This document shows, piece after piece, positions 22,046-32,929 of a stretch of 64,000 nucleotides of DNA. The notes under the pieces are model-generated. The model was not told the DNA's origin, did not search any database, and worked only from the letters and a program-made list of their open reading frames with translations. Position 1 is the first letter of the stretch. The number at the start of each line of letters is the position of its first letter. Both the position numbers and the translations under genes were made by a program. This DNA comes from Siphonodentalium dalli (lineage: Eukaryota > Mollusca > Scaphopoda > Gadilida > Siphonodentaliidae): assembly GCA_032622095.1 (NCBI GenBank), contig CP136066.1, positions 46,844,911 through 46,908,910 on the forward strand, written 5' to 3'.

Positions 22046-22123
22046 CAGTCTCTTTGAAAAGCAGATGAAATTCCTAAACGATGAACATCTGTTAGGAATA
22101 TCGTTGGCTTTTCAAATAGACTG
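22046..22123. ncRNA. miRNA-precursor-sized hairpin, function unknown
   Basis: AGTCTCTTTGAAAAGC (22047-22062) pairs with GCTTTTCAAATAGACT (22107-22122) with one mismatch. After an internal loop, ATTCCTAA pairs with TTAGGAAT. The total is about 78 nt with a loop of about 12 nt, the size of an animal pre-miRNA. A tiny MITE would look the same. No known miRNA seed was recognised. Confidence 0.3.
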
Positions 22124-22279
22124 GCTATTTGGCCATGCGTTTGTCACAACAGACCTGTTTTATTGATAGTAATGATGACAAGAGTAACGACGTGTAATAT
22201 GATGATACGTAAACGTAATTTGCGCCCGCTTGTTAATCTTTCGTAGGATTTGATGATTATTTAACCATAATTACAAAAA

Positions 22280-22540
22280 TCATACCGGTATATGTAAATG
22301 ATCATACATTCAAAAAAATTTCATTGTAATATTACGACAGAAACTGTTGGCAGGAATTGGACCATCAGTAACTCGTAAAATTACGAGATCAGCGTAATCT
22401 GACATTTACAAATTTGATCGTATATTTACAAAATGATCGTAATATTATGACAGAAAAACTATCGTAAAATTACAACATCATCGTAATGTGAATTTACGGT
22501 TTAATCGTAAAATTACATGGCCAACGTAATCTGAAGCTGA
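22280..22540. repeat. Irregular ATCGTAAAATTACGA repeats
   Basis: CGTAAAATTAC-type words recur at about 22374, 22470 and 22505, with partial forms between. CTCGTAA and TTACGAG flank a short AAA/ATT centre at about 22372. It is probably a decayed foldback or tandem element. Confidence 0.5.
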
Positions 22541-23500
22541 GAACCTGGTGTGAATTGAACTGTGGTGGGGTCTCAAGCGATCTACCCCTACACATTATAA
22601 ACAAATGCCAGTAAATGACATAAGTAGCTTGAGGATGGATGTGATCCATCGAACCACAGAAAAATTCAACCAGGTCCACAGGTGCTAAATGTCTGCACTA
22701 TACATCTACAATTATAGATAAAAATCAATGTCCAACACCTAATTGTCATGAAATCGACATTTGTCGTACAACAAAATTTTGGAACAAAGTTACATACCGG
22801 TACCTTGAATAATTAGCCTAACTAATGTAGGTACCAACCTGTGCTTTCACCACGACAAAAGATAACAAACTCTGATAATCAACACCCGAGTTACAAGGTG
22901 ATATGCTCGGACAGACAGAGCGCTTGACTACCTGTACTGGTAAATGCCCTCCGGGGGGGGGGTGGGTCAGAAAACATTTTCAGGCACGTATGCTGATTTT
23001 TTACTTTCGACCCTTGTTGGGACCCCCCACCCACCATGCGTCCAAATTTTTCCGACCATTTTTGGACACCCACCCCCTTTTAACACTAAAGCAGATTTGT
23101 GGGGGGAATTCACTGTAAACAGCTGAATATGAATTTCTGTGCATACTATTTGTCATGGATGTTAACATTGGTATGTAAATAGGAACGGGTCATTTTGGGG
23201 CCATTCGGCCAAAAAAACATGGCTGCCAGCGGCCATCTTGGATTTCAAAATTTGCAACAAAATACAACACAATAACTGCCTGCAGTCAGTTTAGCAGTTA
23301 GAATTACATTATTTCTCTTATTCTAAGGTGTTTTAAGCCAAATTCATTGAAAAAAACAGTCAAAAAACTTGCAGGAAAAAAAGTTCTGAGTTGCCGAAAA
23401 AATTGTTTGTTAGTCCCATCGACCAAACCACCCATCCAGTGACCCACCCCCCGCATAAGTGCCCGTAAAAAATACCCCCCCCCTGCCCGACCCCCATAGG
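22541..23500. other. Spacer with G- and C-runs and one CCATCTTGG repeat word
   Basis: G10 at about 22953 and C-runs near 23026 and 23475 occur. AACATGGCTGCCAGCGGCCA at about 23217 is a short piece of the 163-bp family at 31000-32600, here adjoining ATCTTGGATTTC. No exon was recognised. Confidence 0.35.
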
Positions 23501-23504
23501 CATA

Positions 23505-23661
23505 ATATGATAATAACATGGGAGGAACAGAGGGAACATGGACTACCGGTGTACCTTCATCTAATGATAATAACATGGGAAGGACAGGAAACACCGGCTA
23601 CCTTCATCTAATTACTAGTATAATAACATGGGAATATTAACAGAGGAAACATGGGCTACCT
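23505..23661. repeat. 53-57-bp tandem repeat, three copies
   Basis: AATAACATGGGA recurs at 23512, 23569 and 23622, each followed by GGAAACA and GGCTACCTTCATCTAAT-like blocks. Confidence 0.8.
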
Positions 23662-23989
23662 TCACAGTGGTCAGTGATTTGTAACATGAGAGCAGATGGT
23701 GCATAAATCACTTAATTTTTTTTTAAGTACTGAATTGTACACAACTAAGTGTAGCACACATGTTTTCCTCTACCAACAATTAATCTGCCTTAGCTGTGAT
23801 ATCGCTTAATTGTAGGAAGCCACGTAAAACCACAAATATAAAATAAATAAATGAAAGGCAGTATCAACATTGAGTATATTTTTTGGGGTTTTGTTGCTTT
23901 CCACAACTGAGGCGATATAACAATGAGGCCAGATCATTTGTTGTTGATGGAAACTATGTGATCTATGGTTAGTCACCTACAATAGGTAG

Positions 23990-24165
23990 TCACGATGCAC
24001 CGTCTGCACATATCATATGTACTCCGCCGATCGGAAAGTTTTCTTCAGGCAAGAAGTTGGACAGAGGTCGCCACATAGGAATCGAACCCATGTCAGTCAC
24101 TAGCTCAGGTCCTACAGCTTGGTGACCGGTACCGAGCTCATTGGACAACTGACCAACCCAGACAC
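23990..24165 (-). mobile_element. tRNA-derived SINE with A and B boxes
   Basis: Read on the minus strand, TGGTCAGTTGTCC (24155-24143) fits a tRNA/RNA polymerase III A box, and GGTTCGATTCC (24088-24078) is a perfect B box. About 55 nt separate them, a little longer than in a tRNA but normal for a SINE head. Downstream on the same strand follow CCTGAAGAAAACTTTCCGAT and an ATATGATATGTGC tail. No cloverleaf can be formed with confidence, so a functional tRNA is unlikely. Confidence 0.65.
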
Positions 24166-24199
24166 CACCCCCCCCAATAATAAACAACAATGTACATAT

Positions 24200-24600
24200 A
24201 GTATACACTGATACAACTACTATTTAAACATGAAATACATAGACGTGTGTCTCCTTAATTATGCAGCCATTGTTATTGACCCAGAAACTCAAACCCAACG
24301 AAGCGCTCCCAAAGTTCCATTGGTTTAATTTGGAAATCCTGAAAATGAAGTAACAATATTATACACGGTACTAACTACTATGGACAAAAAAGCAGCTCAG
24401 CATTTGCGCCAAGATTTTTGAGTGTTACTGTCAGCTAATGTATTGACATCCTGTTCAAACACCGCTGTTTTTTTGTTTTAATAATTTTTCGACTTTCCCA
24501 AATTTTAAATCAAACTAACAACATAGGGACTTGAATACCAGCACCGAAGCCGACCCACCCAAACTCAGTTGCGGCAGTTTCTGACAAAAAATTTGCTTTA
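24200..24600. other. No recognised feature
   Basis: AT-rich spacer with no repeat structure, exon or RNA gene recognised. Confidence 0.35.
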
Positions 24601-24633
24601 GTATATCTGGGATAAATCGCAACCATCTTTCAT

Positions 24634-24954
24634 ACTTTGCGATAATTACTTTGCGATATCTTTGACTGATGATAAATCACAAACAAATTTAGATTCAAGT
24701 TTTGAAAACCCTCCTGTCACTTTCCAAATATCTATTTAAAAATACATGTTGATAAATCGCAAAACTTTGCGATAAATTGCAAACATCTTTACTTCGCAAT
24801 TTTATATAACAGAATAGCAATCATCTTTGCGATAAAAACTGTTAATTACTTTGCAAACAAATTAACATACCTTTGCAATGGCAAAGGTAAGTGTCGCAAA
24901 TTTGTTTGTGATTTATCAGTCAAAGATAATATCGCAAAGTAATTATCGGAAAGT
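24634..24954. repeat. Inverted repeat with TTTGCGATAAT words
   Basis: The arm 24634-24690 (ACTTTGCGATAATTACTTTG onward to ACAAACAAATTT) is repeated in inverse at 24898-24954 with few mismatches. The ~200-bp interior holds further short GATAAATCGCAAA and TTTGCGATAAA words, so this is a foldback MITE with internal subrepeats. Confidence 0.8.
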
Positions 24955-25496
24955 AATTTTTGATGGGGTAATCTCTCATTTAGATGTCACTATGGTGAAT
25001 CCATATTATGTTTGGTGACGATCGGATGAGAGATGTTGCCTGTTGCTGTTAGCAGCCATGTACAGGTATTTTTACCAGAAAATTGAAAACAAAAGTTTGG
25101 CTAAATCTTGTGCTATGAGCCGGGGCATATTTTACCCACAAGTTTTGAATTCTCATTCCAAATGACTTTCTGTCACAATTTCAGTACCGGTTCTCATAAT
25201 TTGCTACAGTAATCGGGCATGCTGAAGCAAACTGGGCCAAGACAAAGGGTTGCAGTAGCACATTGCCAAAGCCAAACAACGTAAATTAAGAGGGCTGCAA
25301 TTTATGCTACAGAATAACTGTTCACATTTACAATGAAAATGAACTGAAAAGAAATTGCCAATTGCCCCCATACATTCTGGAACACAGTTGAAGTAACTGC
25401 GTCGCAACCGATAGCAAACCCTGTGTACCCATTAGCACATTTTTAAAAACATATACATAGGCCTACCCTTCACTTAACCCTGACGTTCTGAACATT
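24955..25496. other. No recognised feature
   Basis: A minus-strand frame at 25204-25407 is cysteine-rich but irregular and has no domain pattern. Confidence 0.3.
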
Positions 25497-25826
25497 AAAT
25501 GACCCCCGACCGGGTTACGTAGCGTTTTTCCGAAGACCATTAACTCCGAAGGTCCGATTCTCCGAAGGTCAGATTCTCCGACGCCCCGATTCTCCGAAAG
25601 CCCATAACTCCGAAGTCTCGATTCTCCGAAATCCCATAACTCCGAAGACCCATAACTCCGAAAGCCCATAACTCCGAAGGCCTATAACTCCGAAAGCCCA
25701 TAACTCCGAAGGCCTATAACTCCGAACGCCCATAACTCCGAAGGTCTATAACTCCGAAGGGCCGATTCTCCGAAGGTCCGATTCTCCGAAGATCATGTTT
25801 TATCGCTTATTAAATAGTGTACAGTC

Positions 25827-26100
25827 CAGTGGCGGGGTCAATGGGGGCCTAGGGAAGACCGCCCCCCACAAAAACATGTCAAGTGTCATGTAAACGTCCG
25901 TATTGTATATAGGCATTCAAATATTCAGTGTTCCTGCACAGGGGAGCCCCCGGACCAACGATTGGGGGCGACCCCTCCCATGCATGCGCTCCCCAAATCA
26001 GGCCTTCGCGATATGCTTTCGGCATATCATATGCATGATATATCCCCCACATATGCTAATTAATGTGCACCCCTAAATGGGAAATCTGGCGCCGCCACTG
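25827..26100 (-). mobile_element. hAT-type MITE, CAGTGGCG termini
   Basis: It opens CAGTGGCGGGGTCAATGGGG and closes GGGAAATCTGGCGCCGCCACTG. CAGTGGCGGMGCCAG is a TIR style typical of hAT elements. An 8-bp target duplication is not evident (GTACAGTC versus GTGTGCAC). It is a relative of the element at 26564-26757. Confidence 0.65.
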
Positions 26101-26563
26101 GTGTGCACCGGGTATATCATAACGAAACGCTGCAAGAATGTCAGAGTAGCCTAACATGCACAGGGGCGAACGGGGCCAAAGGGGCAGAACTCGCCCTTTT
26201 TCTGGCGACTGAAAATTATACTTCCGGCGTACGAAAAGGGGGGAAAGGGCCCTCATATATTGGAAACGTTAACTATATATGTATTATAATAAGGTGATAT
26301 CTACACCATCAGTAGTGTGCGACAAGCCTTAATTTTCCACAGAATGCTTAAATTTATGAAAGAAATACAATTATTTTGCCACAATGTACGTCTTAATACA
26401 ATTAACATGATTAAACTGTGCACATCTGACTGCATTGGGGTGATTTGATGCAATCAGGTTCATTTTATATATGAAAAAGTACAAGTTCTTCCCCGTTCAC
26501 CCCTGTACATTTTACTCTGGCATCTCATGGGCCAACGTAATGTTATAGTATATGGTGTATAGT

Positions 26564-26757
26564 CAGTGGCGGGCCAGGATTCCCATTTAGGTGGGGGGGG
26601 GGGTAGGAAAATTTTGTATATTTTGATGCCCCATGAACGATTTCCGGGCGTTTACATGACATTGGACATGTTTTGGTAGGGGCCCATATTGTCTGAAATA
26701 GCAAGTAGAGGTTTAATAGGGGCAGTAGAAATTTGGGACCCCTTGGCTTCGCCACTG
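26564..26757 (+). mobile_element. hAT-type MITE, shorter relative
   Basis: It opens CAGTGGCGGGCCAGGATTCC and closes CCCCTTGGCTTCGCCACTG, with a G11 run near its left end and ACATGACATTGGACATGTTT inside, which matches the inverse of the 25827 element (AACATGTCAAGTGTCATGTA). It is 194 bp and non-coding. Confidence 0.65.
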
Positions 26758-27049
26758 GACTGTACACTATTTAGTAAACGATAATCCCCCGATAAAACAA
26801 AATCTTCGGAGAATCGGACCTTCGGAGAATCGGATCTTCGGAGTTATGGGCCGTCGGAGAATCGGATCTTCGGAGTTATGGGCCGTCGGAGAATCGGATC
26901 TTCGGAGTTATGGGCCGTCGGAGAATCGGAACTTCGGAGTTATGGGCCGTCGGAGAATCGGGTCTTCGGAGTTGTGGGCCTTCGTAGTAATAGGTCTTCG
27001 GAAAATCGGTCTGACACCCCCGACCGAGGCACCTGGTGTTATATAGTGT

Positions 27050-27240
27050 TTTGACGACATAACCCATACTCTTGGGCTCCAAATAAACATGCATGCACCT
27101 TTATTATTTTTGTGGGAAATTTCCCCCACACACAGTGCTTATTTGGGTCTGCACAATCATTAATTTTGAGGCTATGAAAATTGAAAAGAGCACAAAGTCA
27201 AGATTTCTATATGATTCTGATATCAAAATGATGAGCTTAT
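27050..27240. repeat. CTTGGGCTCCAAATAAAYATGCATGC family, copy 1
   Basis: CTCTTGGGCTCCAAATAAAC, AATTTCCCCCAC, GTGCTTATTTGGGTCTGCAC and AAGATTTCTATATGATTC occur in the same order as at 49965-50165. A shorter related pair lies at 50790-50915. Interspersed repeat of unknown class. Confidence 0.7.
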
Positions 27241-27277
27241 AACTTTATGCATGTACATATTCTAGTATATGGCATAC

Positions 27278-27655
27278 ATACCCTGCTTGACAAAACAAGT
27301 GTCCACCTAACCGCTGTGCAGTTAGCGTTGCCACCGCGGCTGAAATGCAACTACACCGCAGCTCCATCGGCTAACTACAGTTGGGCCGCGGTGTACATGT
27401 ACTTGCCGTTCAGCCATGTTGTAGTTGCCGCGGTGTACACTGTACGTTCATTAAACTGAAAAAAGACGATACAAACCGGAAATCTAACCATGGTGCACAG
27501 TGTAGTTGCCTTTCGGCCGCAGGGTACTTGTTGTTGGGCCACAGTGTACTTGCCGTTCGGCCGCGGTACTAAACTGCAGTTACAAACTCTGACACCGCAG
27601 CCGAACGGCAAATACACCGCGGTGCCAATGGACACTTGTTTTGTCCAGCGGGTAT
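27278..27655. mobile_element. MITE with GGACAAAACAAGTGTCC termini, copy 2
   Basis: Left ATACCCTGCTTGACAAAACA, right reversed ATACCCGCTGGACAAAACAA. It has the same internal order as 15174-15524, with GGCCGCGGTGTAC subrepeats and the GTTCATTAAACTGAAAAAAG block, plus about 25 bp of extra subrepeat, so copy number of the internal unit varies. Confidence 0.8.
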
Positions 27656-27665
27656 GGACAGTTAA

Positions 27666-27925
27666 TTAAAGGTACTCAATCCGATCAGGCCCTCATCAAT
27701 TACTATTTCTTTGGCTTCGGGGATAAAAATAATCGATTCGATCATTCGAGTCGAGGAACCAACCTATCAACGCTCAGAGTGATCACGATCAGATATCAAT
27801 TTTTGAAGTTATGTTATTTCTATACCCGGTATGTTCTGGCCCAGAAACACGCCGTCAAAAGGATGGTCTCAGTCAAAATTGCAATATTAATACACTTGAT
27901 TTTAGAGTTATCCATCTTTGTCTGT
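27666..27925 (+). mobile_element. TTAAAGGTAC family MITE, 3'-truncated
   Basis: It begins TTAAAGGTACTCAATCCGAT directly after the GGACAAAACA MITE and continues through ATTCGAGTCGAGG and GATTTTAGAGTTATCCATC, then loses similarity. The distal terminus is absent. Confidence 0.7.
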
Positions 27926-27929
27926 TTGA

Positions 27930-28325
27930 ATAAGTTTTTCTGGGAAATTATTAGTACACATCTCGAGTGCAATTAGGGCTCTACAAATTGGCAATTTACC
28001 ACAAAAAATCGGGCTGCCTATGTCAACATGAATAGCAACCAGTCAGTCCAGATTTTATTATTATACTGCCTCGGGAAATTTCAGTGTACCATACACGTAC
28101 TATTGTAGGCCTAATTTGTTGGCAGAAAATAGCATCACATCTGCAATTCTCCTTATCCTGTTGTTTTAGTTATATATACATTTCAATTCAGTTTTATTAA
28201 CTCAAGTAAAATTTTTCTAAGTATATATATGTGTATGCGCAAAAATAGTTAATACTATTACTAGTATCAAGTTTGCAGTTACAGATTATCATTTCCAGCA
28301 ATAATCACTTAAAATAATTAAGTCA
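27930..28325. other. No recognised feature
   Basis: AT-rich spacer between two mobile elements. Nothing recognised. Confidence 0.35.
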
Positions 28326-29377
28326 AGTACAGCTATGCTCTAATTAATCGACCCATTTAACGAGGTTATGGGCCGGTCATGACCGCGGTCATACCGCCAC
28401 TACACCGCGGTCATGCGGTAGTACACCGCGGCCATGCGGTAGTACACCGCGGTCATACGGTAGTACACCGCGGCCATGCGGTAGTACACCGCGGTCATGC
28501 GGTAGTACACCGCGGTAATACGGTAATACACTGCAATGCACGATGACATGCGGTATCTGACCGCGGTCATGTCCACCGCGGTAATCTAGACCGTTACCGG
28601 CGTACACCGCGGTAGTATTTTCCGCGAGCGGTCATTCCCGGTGTCAACCGCGTTCGAATAATCTGCCGATAAAAATCTGCTTTTTCTTTTGGAAGACTCA
28701 AGGTAAGAATTTCGATCTGTCTTGTTCAGGTTGGCCTATAATTTGCGTCAATATATTAAGAAACTGACCTTACATTCATTCCTCGCGCCAAACTTATTTA
28801 TTTTAGAGTACTGATGTCTTCAATGGTTGATGTCCCCACGTAATTCCTTGAGCCAAATGATTTTTGTGTCGGTGAAATGTGCACATGGCGATCGCATAAT
28901 TATCTTGCTCGAACCGAAAAGCCATTTTAATTCTTAATCGCGCACGCCTTATCCATATACCATATCACGAATAAACAGACGCTCTTTATTTGGCACGCTT
29001 AAGGAAATCGGGGACTGTGGTAAATTAGAACCGATTTATTTTCAATTTCAGATTAATATTTTCCATGCGCAATATGTCAGTCTATTGTCAGATAATTTAC
29101 AATGCTCAGTTGCGATATTGACGCTAGGTTTTACTGTGGTTTAAACTTACACAGTGGTAGTGGCACCAAAAACTCAACCGCGACCACGCGGTTGCCCGCG
29201 TTTTCAATACCGCGGCTGACCACGTTATTACACCGCGGTCAGGCGTTATTACACCGCGGTCAGGCGGTATTACACCGCAGTCAGGCGGTATTACACCGCC
29301 CGACCGCGGTATTACACCGTGGTCATACCGCATGTCAACCTCGTTAAGGAGGGTCGATTAATTAGAGCATAGCTGTA
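28326..29377. mobile_element. TIR element with CCGCGG minisatellite arms
   Basis: The left end AGTACAGCTATGCTCTAATT (28326) and the reverse of the right end (29377 inward) match for about 42 bp through AATCGACCC and AACGAGGTT. Next to each TIR lies a tandem array: 28385-28620 has ACACCGCGGTCATGCGGTAGT units, 29195-29335 has GGCGGTATTACACCGCGGTCA units in the other orientation. The ~570-bp core is unique-looking. The same TIR start occurs at 46981 and 48646, defining a family. Confidence 0.75.
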
Positions 29378-29521
29378 CTTCATATAATGAAAGTGTCAAT
29401 GACACTGTACCTCAACTTGGAAAGGGAATAATTTAATGTGGAGCGATTAGGGGTGCGGAAAGTTGAAATGTCTAAGTAATACTAGATTATCAACATGAAG
29501 AGATACATATACCGGTACATG

Positions 29522-30984
29522 TATACCGATCAACTTCCCCCCCCGGGGGGGGGGGAGAAGTTGACCTAGGTTATCTCCCCCCCCGCCCTGATCATCTTCC
29601 CCCCCCCGCCTGAATTTTACATACCTTAACATCTATTGGCGTGATAGTCTCATTTTATCATTCACTATGACTATGTGACGTAGAAAAACTATCATTGGTG
29701 GCAAGGAAGCATGTCTTTTCTTCGGCAGGGACATTATTGTTCAGATTTTTTTTTTATTGAAAATCACCCCCCAAAAAAAATCTGAACAATAATGTCTCTG
29801 CCGAAGAAAAGACATGCTTCCTTGCCACCAATGATAGTTTTTCTAAGTCACATAGTCATAGTGAATGATTAAATGAGACTATCTCGCCAATAGATGTTAA
29901 GGTATGGAAAATCCAGGCAGGGGGGGGGGGGAGATAAACAGGTAAATTCCAATGAAAATTCTCCGAACTATAATTATTGTCTCTTTTACAGAAAAATCAT
30001 GCTTCCTTGTCACCTGTGATAGTTTTTCTTAGTCACATAGTGATAGTGAACGATAAAATGAGACTAACTCGCCAATAGATGTTAAGGTATGGAAAATCCA
30101 GGCGGGGGGGGAAGATCAACTAGGTAAATTCCAATGAAAATTCTCCGAACTATAATTATTGTCTCTTTTACAGAAAAATCATGCTTCCTTGTCACCTGTG
30201 ATAGTTTTTCTTAGTCACATAGTGATAGTGAACGATACAATGAGACTATCTCGCCAATAGATGTTAAGGTATGGAAAATTCAGGCGGGGGGGGGGGGGGA
30301 GATAAACTGGGTGATTTTCAATAAAAAAAAATCTGAACAATAATGTCTCTGCCGAAGAAAAGACATGCTTCCTTGCCACCAATGATAGTTTTTCTACGTC
30401 ACATAGTCATAGTGAATGATAAAATGAGACTATCTCGCCAATAGATGTTAAGGTATGGAAAATCCAGGCGGTGGGGGGGGAGATAAACTAGGTAAATTCC
30501 AGTGAAAATTCTCCAAACTATAATTATTGTCTCTTTTACAGAAAAATCATGCTTCCTTGTCACCTGTGATAGTTTTTCTTAGTCACATAGTGATAGTGAA
30601 CGATAAAATGAGACTAACTCGCCAATAGATGTTAAGGTATGGAAAATTCAGGCGGGGGGGAGATAAACTGGGTGATTTTCAATAAAAAAAAATCTGAACA
30701 ATAATGTCTCTGCCGAAGAAAAGACATGCTTCCTTGCCACCAATGATAGTTTTTCTAAGTCACATAGTCATAGTGAATGATAAAATGAGACTATCACGCC
30801 AATAGATGTTAAGGAATGGAAAATTCAGGCGGGGGGGGGGGGAGATGATCAGGGCGGGGGGAGATAACATAGGTCATCTCCCCCCCCGGGGGGGGGAAGA
30901 TAAACTAGGTAAAACCAGTTTATCTTCCCCCCCCCCCGGGGGGAAGATGCGCAGGGGGGGAAGTTGATTTGTCACACCGGTATA
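29522..30984. mobile_element. G-tract-bounded element of alternating ~183-bp units
   Basis: Outer ends are inverted: TATACCGATCAACTTCCCCC on the left and GGGGAAGTTGATTTGTCACACCGG TATA on the right. The interior has one inverted and six direct units; ATGCTTCCTTG lies at 29814, 29999, 30181, 30365, 30549 and 30726 (spacing 177-185). Two unit types alternate irregularly: type A has TCTGAACAATAATGTCTCTG, type B has CTCCGAACTATAATTATTG. Each unit ends in a run of 7-14 Gs. The first inverted and first direct units form a palindrome with arms of about 147 bp (29608-29754 and 29773-29918). Confidence 0.8.
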
Positions 30985-30999
30985 TAAAAAAGTAAAATC

Positions 31000-32650
31000 C
31001 AAGATGGTTACAGATGTAAAATCCAGGTGGCTATGTTTTCCAATAAAATTTAAAAACATTTCATAGCTTCCATCTAGTAAGATCAATATCAAGATTAATA
31101 TGAAGTCTGGAGATGATCGGATGAGGGAAGTGGACTGTAGGGTGTGCCAAAGGATTTTGTCATGCAAAGAGTAAAATCCAAGATGGCTGCCAGTGGACAC
31201 ATTTAAGACCAAATGAACCTAAAATGACTTGTTATCTACATGCCTGTGTCAACAGCCATGACAAATTTCATGATGATCCGATTAAAGGTACGACCTGTAG
31301 CCCATGCCAAAGGATTTAGTCATGCAAAGAGTAAAATCCAAGATGGCTGCTGGCGGCCATGATTTTGGCCGAATAACCTAAAAATTACTCGATCTCATCT
31401 ACATGTAAATGTCAACATCCATGACAAATTTCACAATGATCTGACAAAAGGTGCGTTCTGTAGCACGTGCCAAAGGATTTAGTCATGCAAAGTGTAAAAT
31501 CCAAGATGGCTGCTGGCGGCCATGTTTTTTGGTCGAATGACTGGACAATGACTCGTTCCCATCTACATGTCATATTTAACAACCATGACAAATTTCATGA
31601 TGATCTGACCAAAGGTTAGACTTGTGGCCTGTGTGAAAGGATTTAGTCATGCAAAGAGTAAACTCCAAGATGGCTGCCAGCGGCCATGTTTTTTGGCCGA
31701 ACGACCCCAAAATTACTCGTTCCCATCTACATGTCAATATTAACACCCATGACAAATTTAATGATGACCAGACTCAAAGTAGCCTGTGCTAATGGATTGA
31801 ATTTTGAAATCAAAGATGGCCGCGGGCAGCCATGTTTTTTTGTCCGAATGACCCCAAAATGACTCATTCCCATCTACATTCCAATTTAAACAGCCATGAC
31901 AAATTTCATGATGATCAGACTAAAGCTACGATTTGTAGCCCGTGCTAAAGGATTTAGTCATCCAAAGAGTAAAATCCAAGATGGCTGCTGGCGGCCATGT
32001 TTTTTGGCCAAATGACCCCAAAATGACTCGTTCCCATCTACATGTCATTGTCAACATTCATGACAAATTTTATGATGATCTGACCAAAGGTACGACCTGT
32101 AGCCCGTGCCAAAGGATTTAGTCACGCAAAGAGTAAAATCCAAGATAGCCAGTTGAGATAGCTGCCAGCGGCCATGTTTTTTGGCCGAATGACCCCAAAA
32201 GTACTCGTTTCCCATCTACATGTAAATATTAACATCCATGACAAATTTCATGATGATCCGACCAAAGGTACAACCTGTATGGCGTGCCAAAGAATTTAGT
32301 CATGCAAAAAGTAAAATCCAAGATGGCTGTCGACGGCCATGTTTTTTGGTCGAATGACCCCAAAATTACTCGTTCCCATCTACATGTCAATATTAACATC
32401 CATGACAAATTTCTTGATGATCAGACGAACAGTACGACCTGTAGACCGTTCTAATGGATTGAATATTGAAATCCAAGATGGCCACTGGTGGCCATGTTTT
32501 TTTATCCAAATGAATCGTTCCGGTCTAAATGTTGATGTCAACAGCTTTGTGAAATTTCATAATGATCTGACCAAAGGTACGACCTGTAGCCTGTATTGTT
32601 GACGAATTACGCACGCACGCATACATGTACACACAGACGACAAAGCCATG
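31000..32650 (+). repeat. ~163-bp tandem array with CCAAGATGGCTGC, about nine units
   Basis: AGATGG in CCAAGATGGCTGC falls at 31181, 31341, 31504, 31668, 31814, 31979, 32143 (AGATAG), 32321 and 32476. Each unit also has CATGTTTTTTGGCCGAATGA, TGACAAATTTCATGATGATC and AGCCCGTGCCAAAGGATTTA. The array ends in ACGCACGCACGC, then CAGACGACAAAGCCATGGCA, a run resembling 3' tails of invertebrate LINE/SINE-type repeats. One unit carries a 15-bp insertion. An inverted partial unit closes the window at 63890. Confidence 0.9.
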
Positions 32651-32796
32651 GCAATAGCTCAAACTTTACAAAGTAATATAGGGTGGGTCATTCATAATTT
32701 CTGCAGCATATCATAACATGCACCATAAATGTAAACTAATTACTACAAGTATACATGTATAGGGAGAGTCGGGCCACTTAGATCACATTTCAGCTG

Positions 32797-32842
32797 TCAA
32801 ATGAGGTTGCTTATGTGACTAGCCACATAAGCAATCATTTGA
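32797..32842. repeat. Short hairpin
   Basis: TCAAATGAGGTTGCTTATGTG (32797-32817) pairs with CACATAAGCAATCATTTGA (32824-32842) around a 6-nt loop, with a small bulge. Confidence 0.75.
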
Positions 32843-32929
32843 GTCCAAATGGTATTTGAGTGGCTTCGAAGACACATAAGTGGCATTTTGTGGGAACGGA
32901 CCCCATTTCTATAGTCCCACGAAAATTAA

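Larger units (their letters stand above)
25497..27020. mobile_element. Foldback element with CTCCGAAG tandem-repeat arms
   Basis: The left arm (25527-25800) is a ~17-bp array alternating CCCATAACTCCGAAG and GTCCGATTCTCCGAAG. The right arm (26800-27012) is the same array inverted (CTTCGGAGTTATGGGCC, CTTCGGAGAATCGGA). Beyond the arrays the arms continue as ATTAAATAGTGTACAGTC on the left and its inverse GACTGTACACTATTTAGT on the right. GACCCCCGACCGGG and CACCCCCGACCGAGG lie at the outer ends in the same orientation. The centre holds two hAT-type MITEs in inverse orientation. No transposase. Confidence 0.8.
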
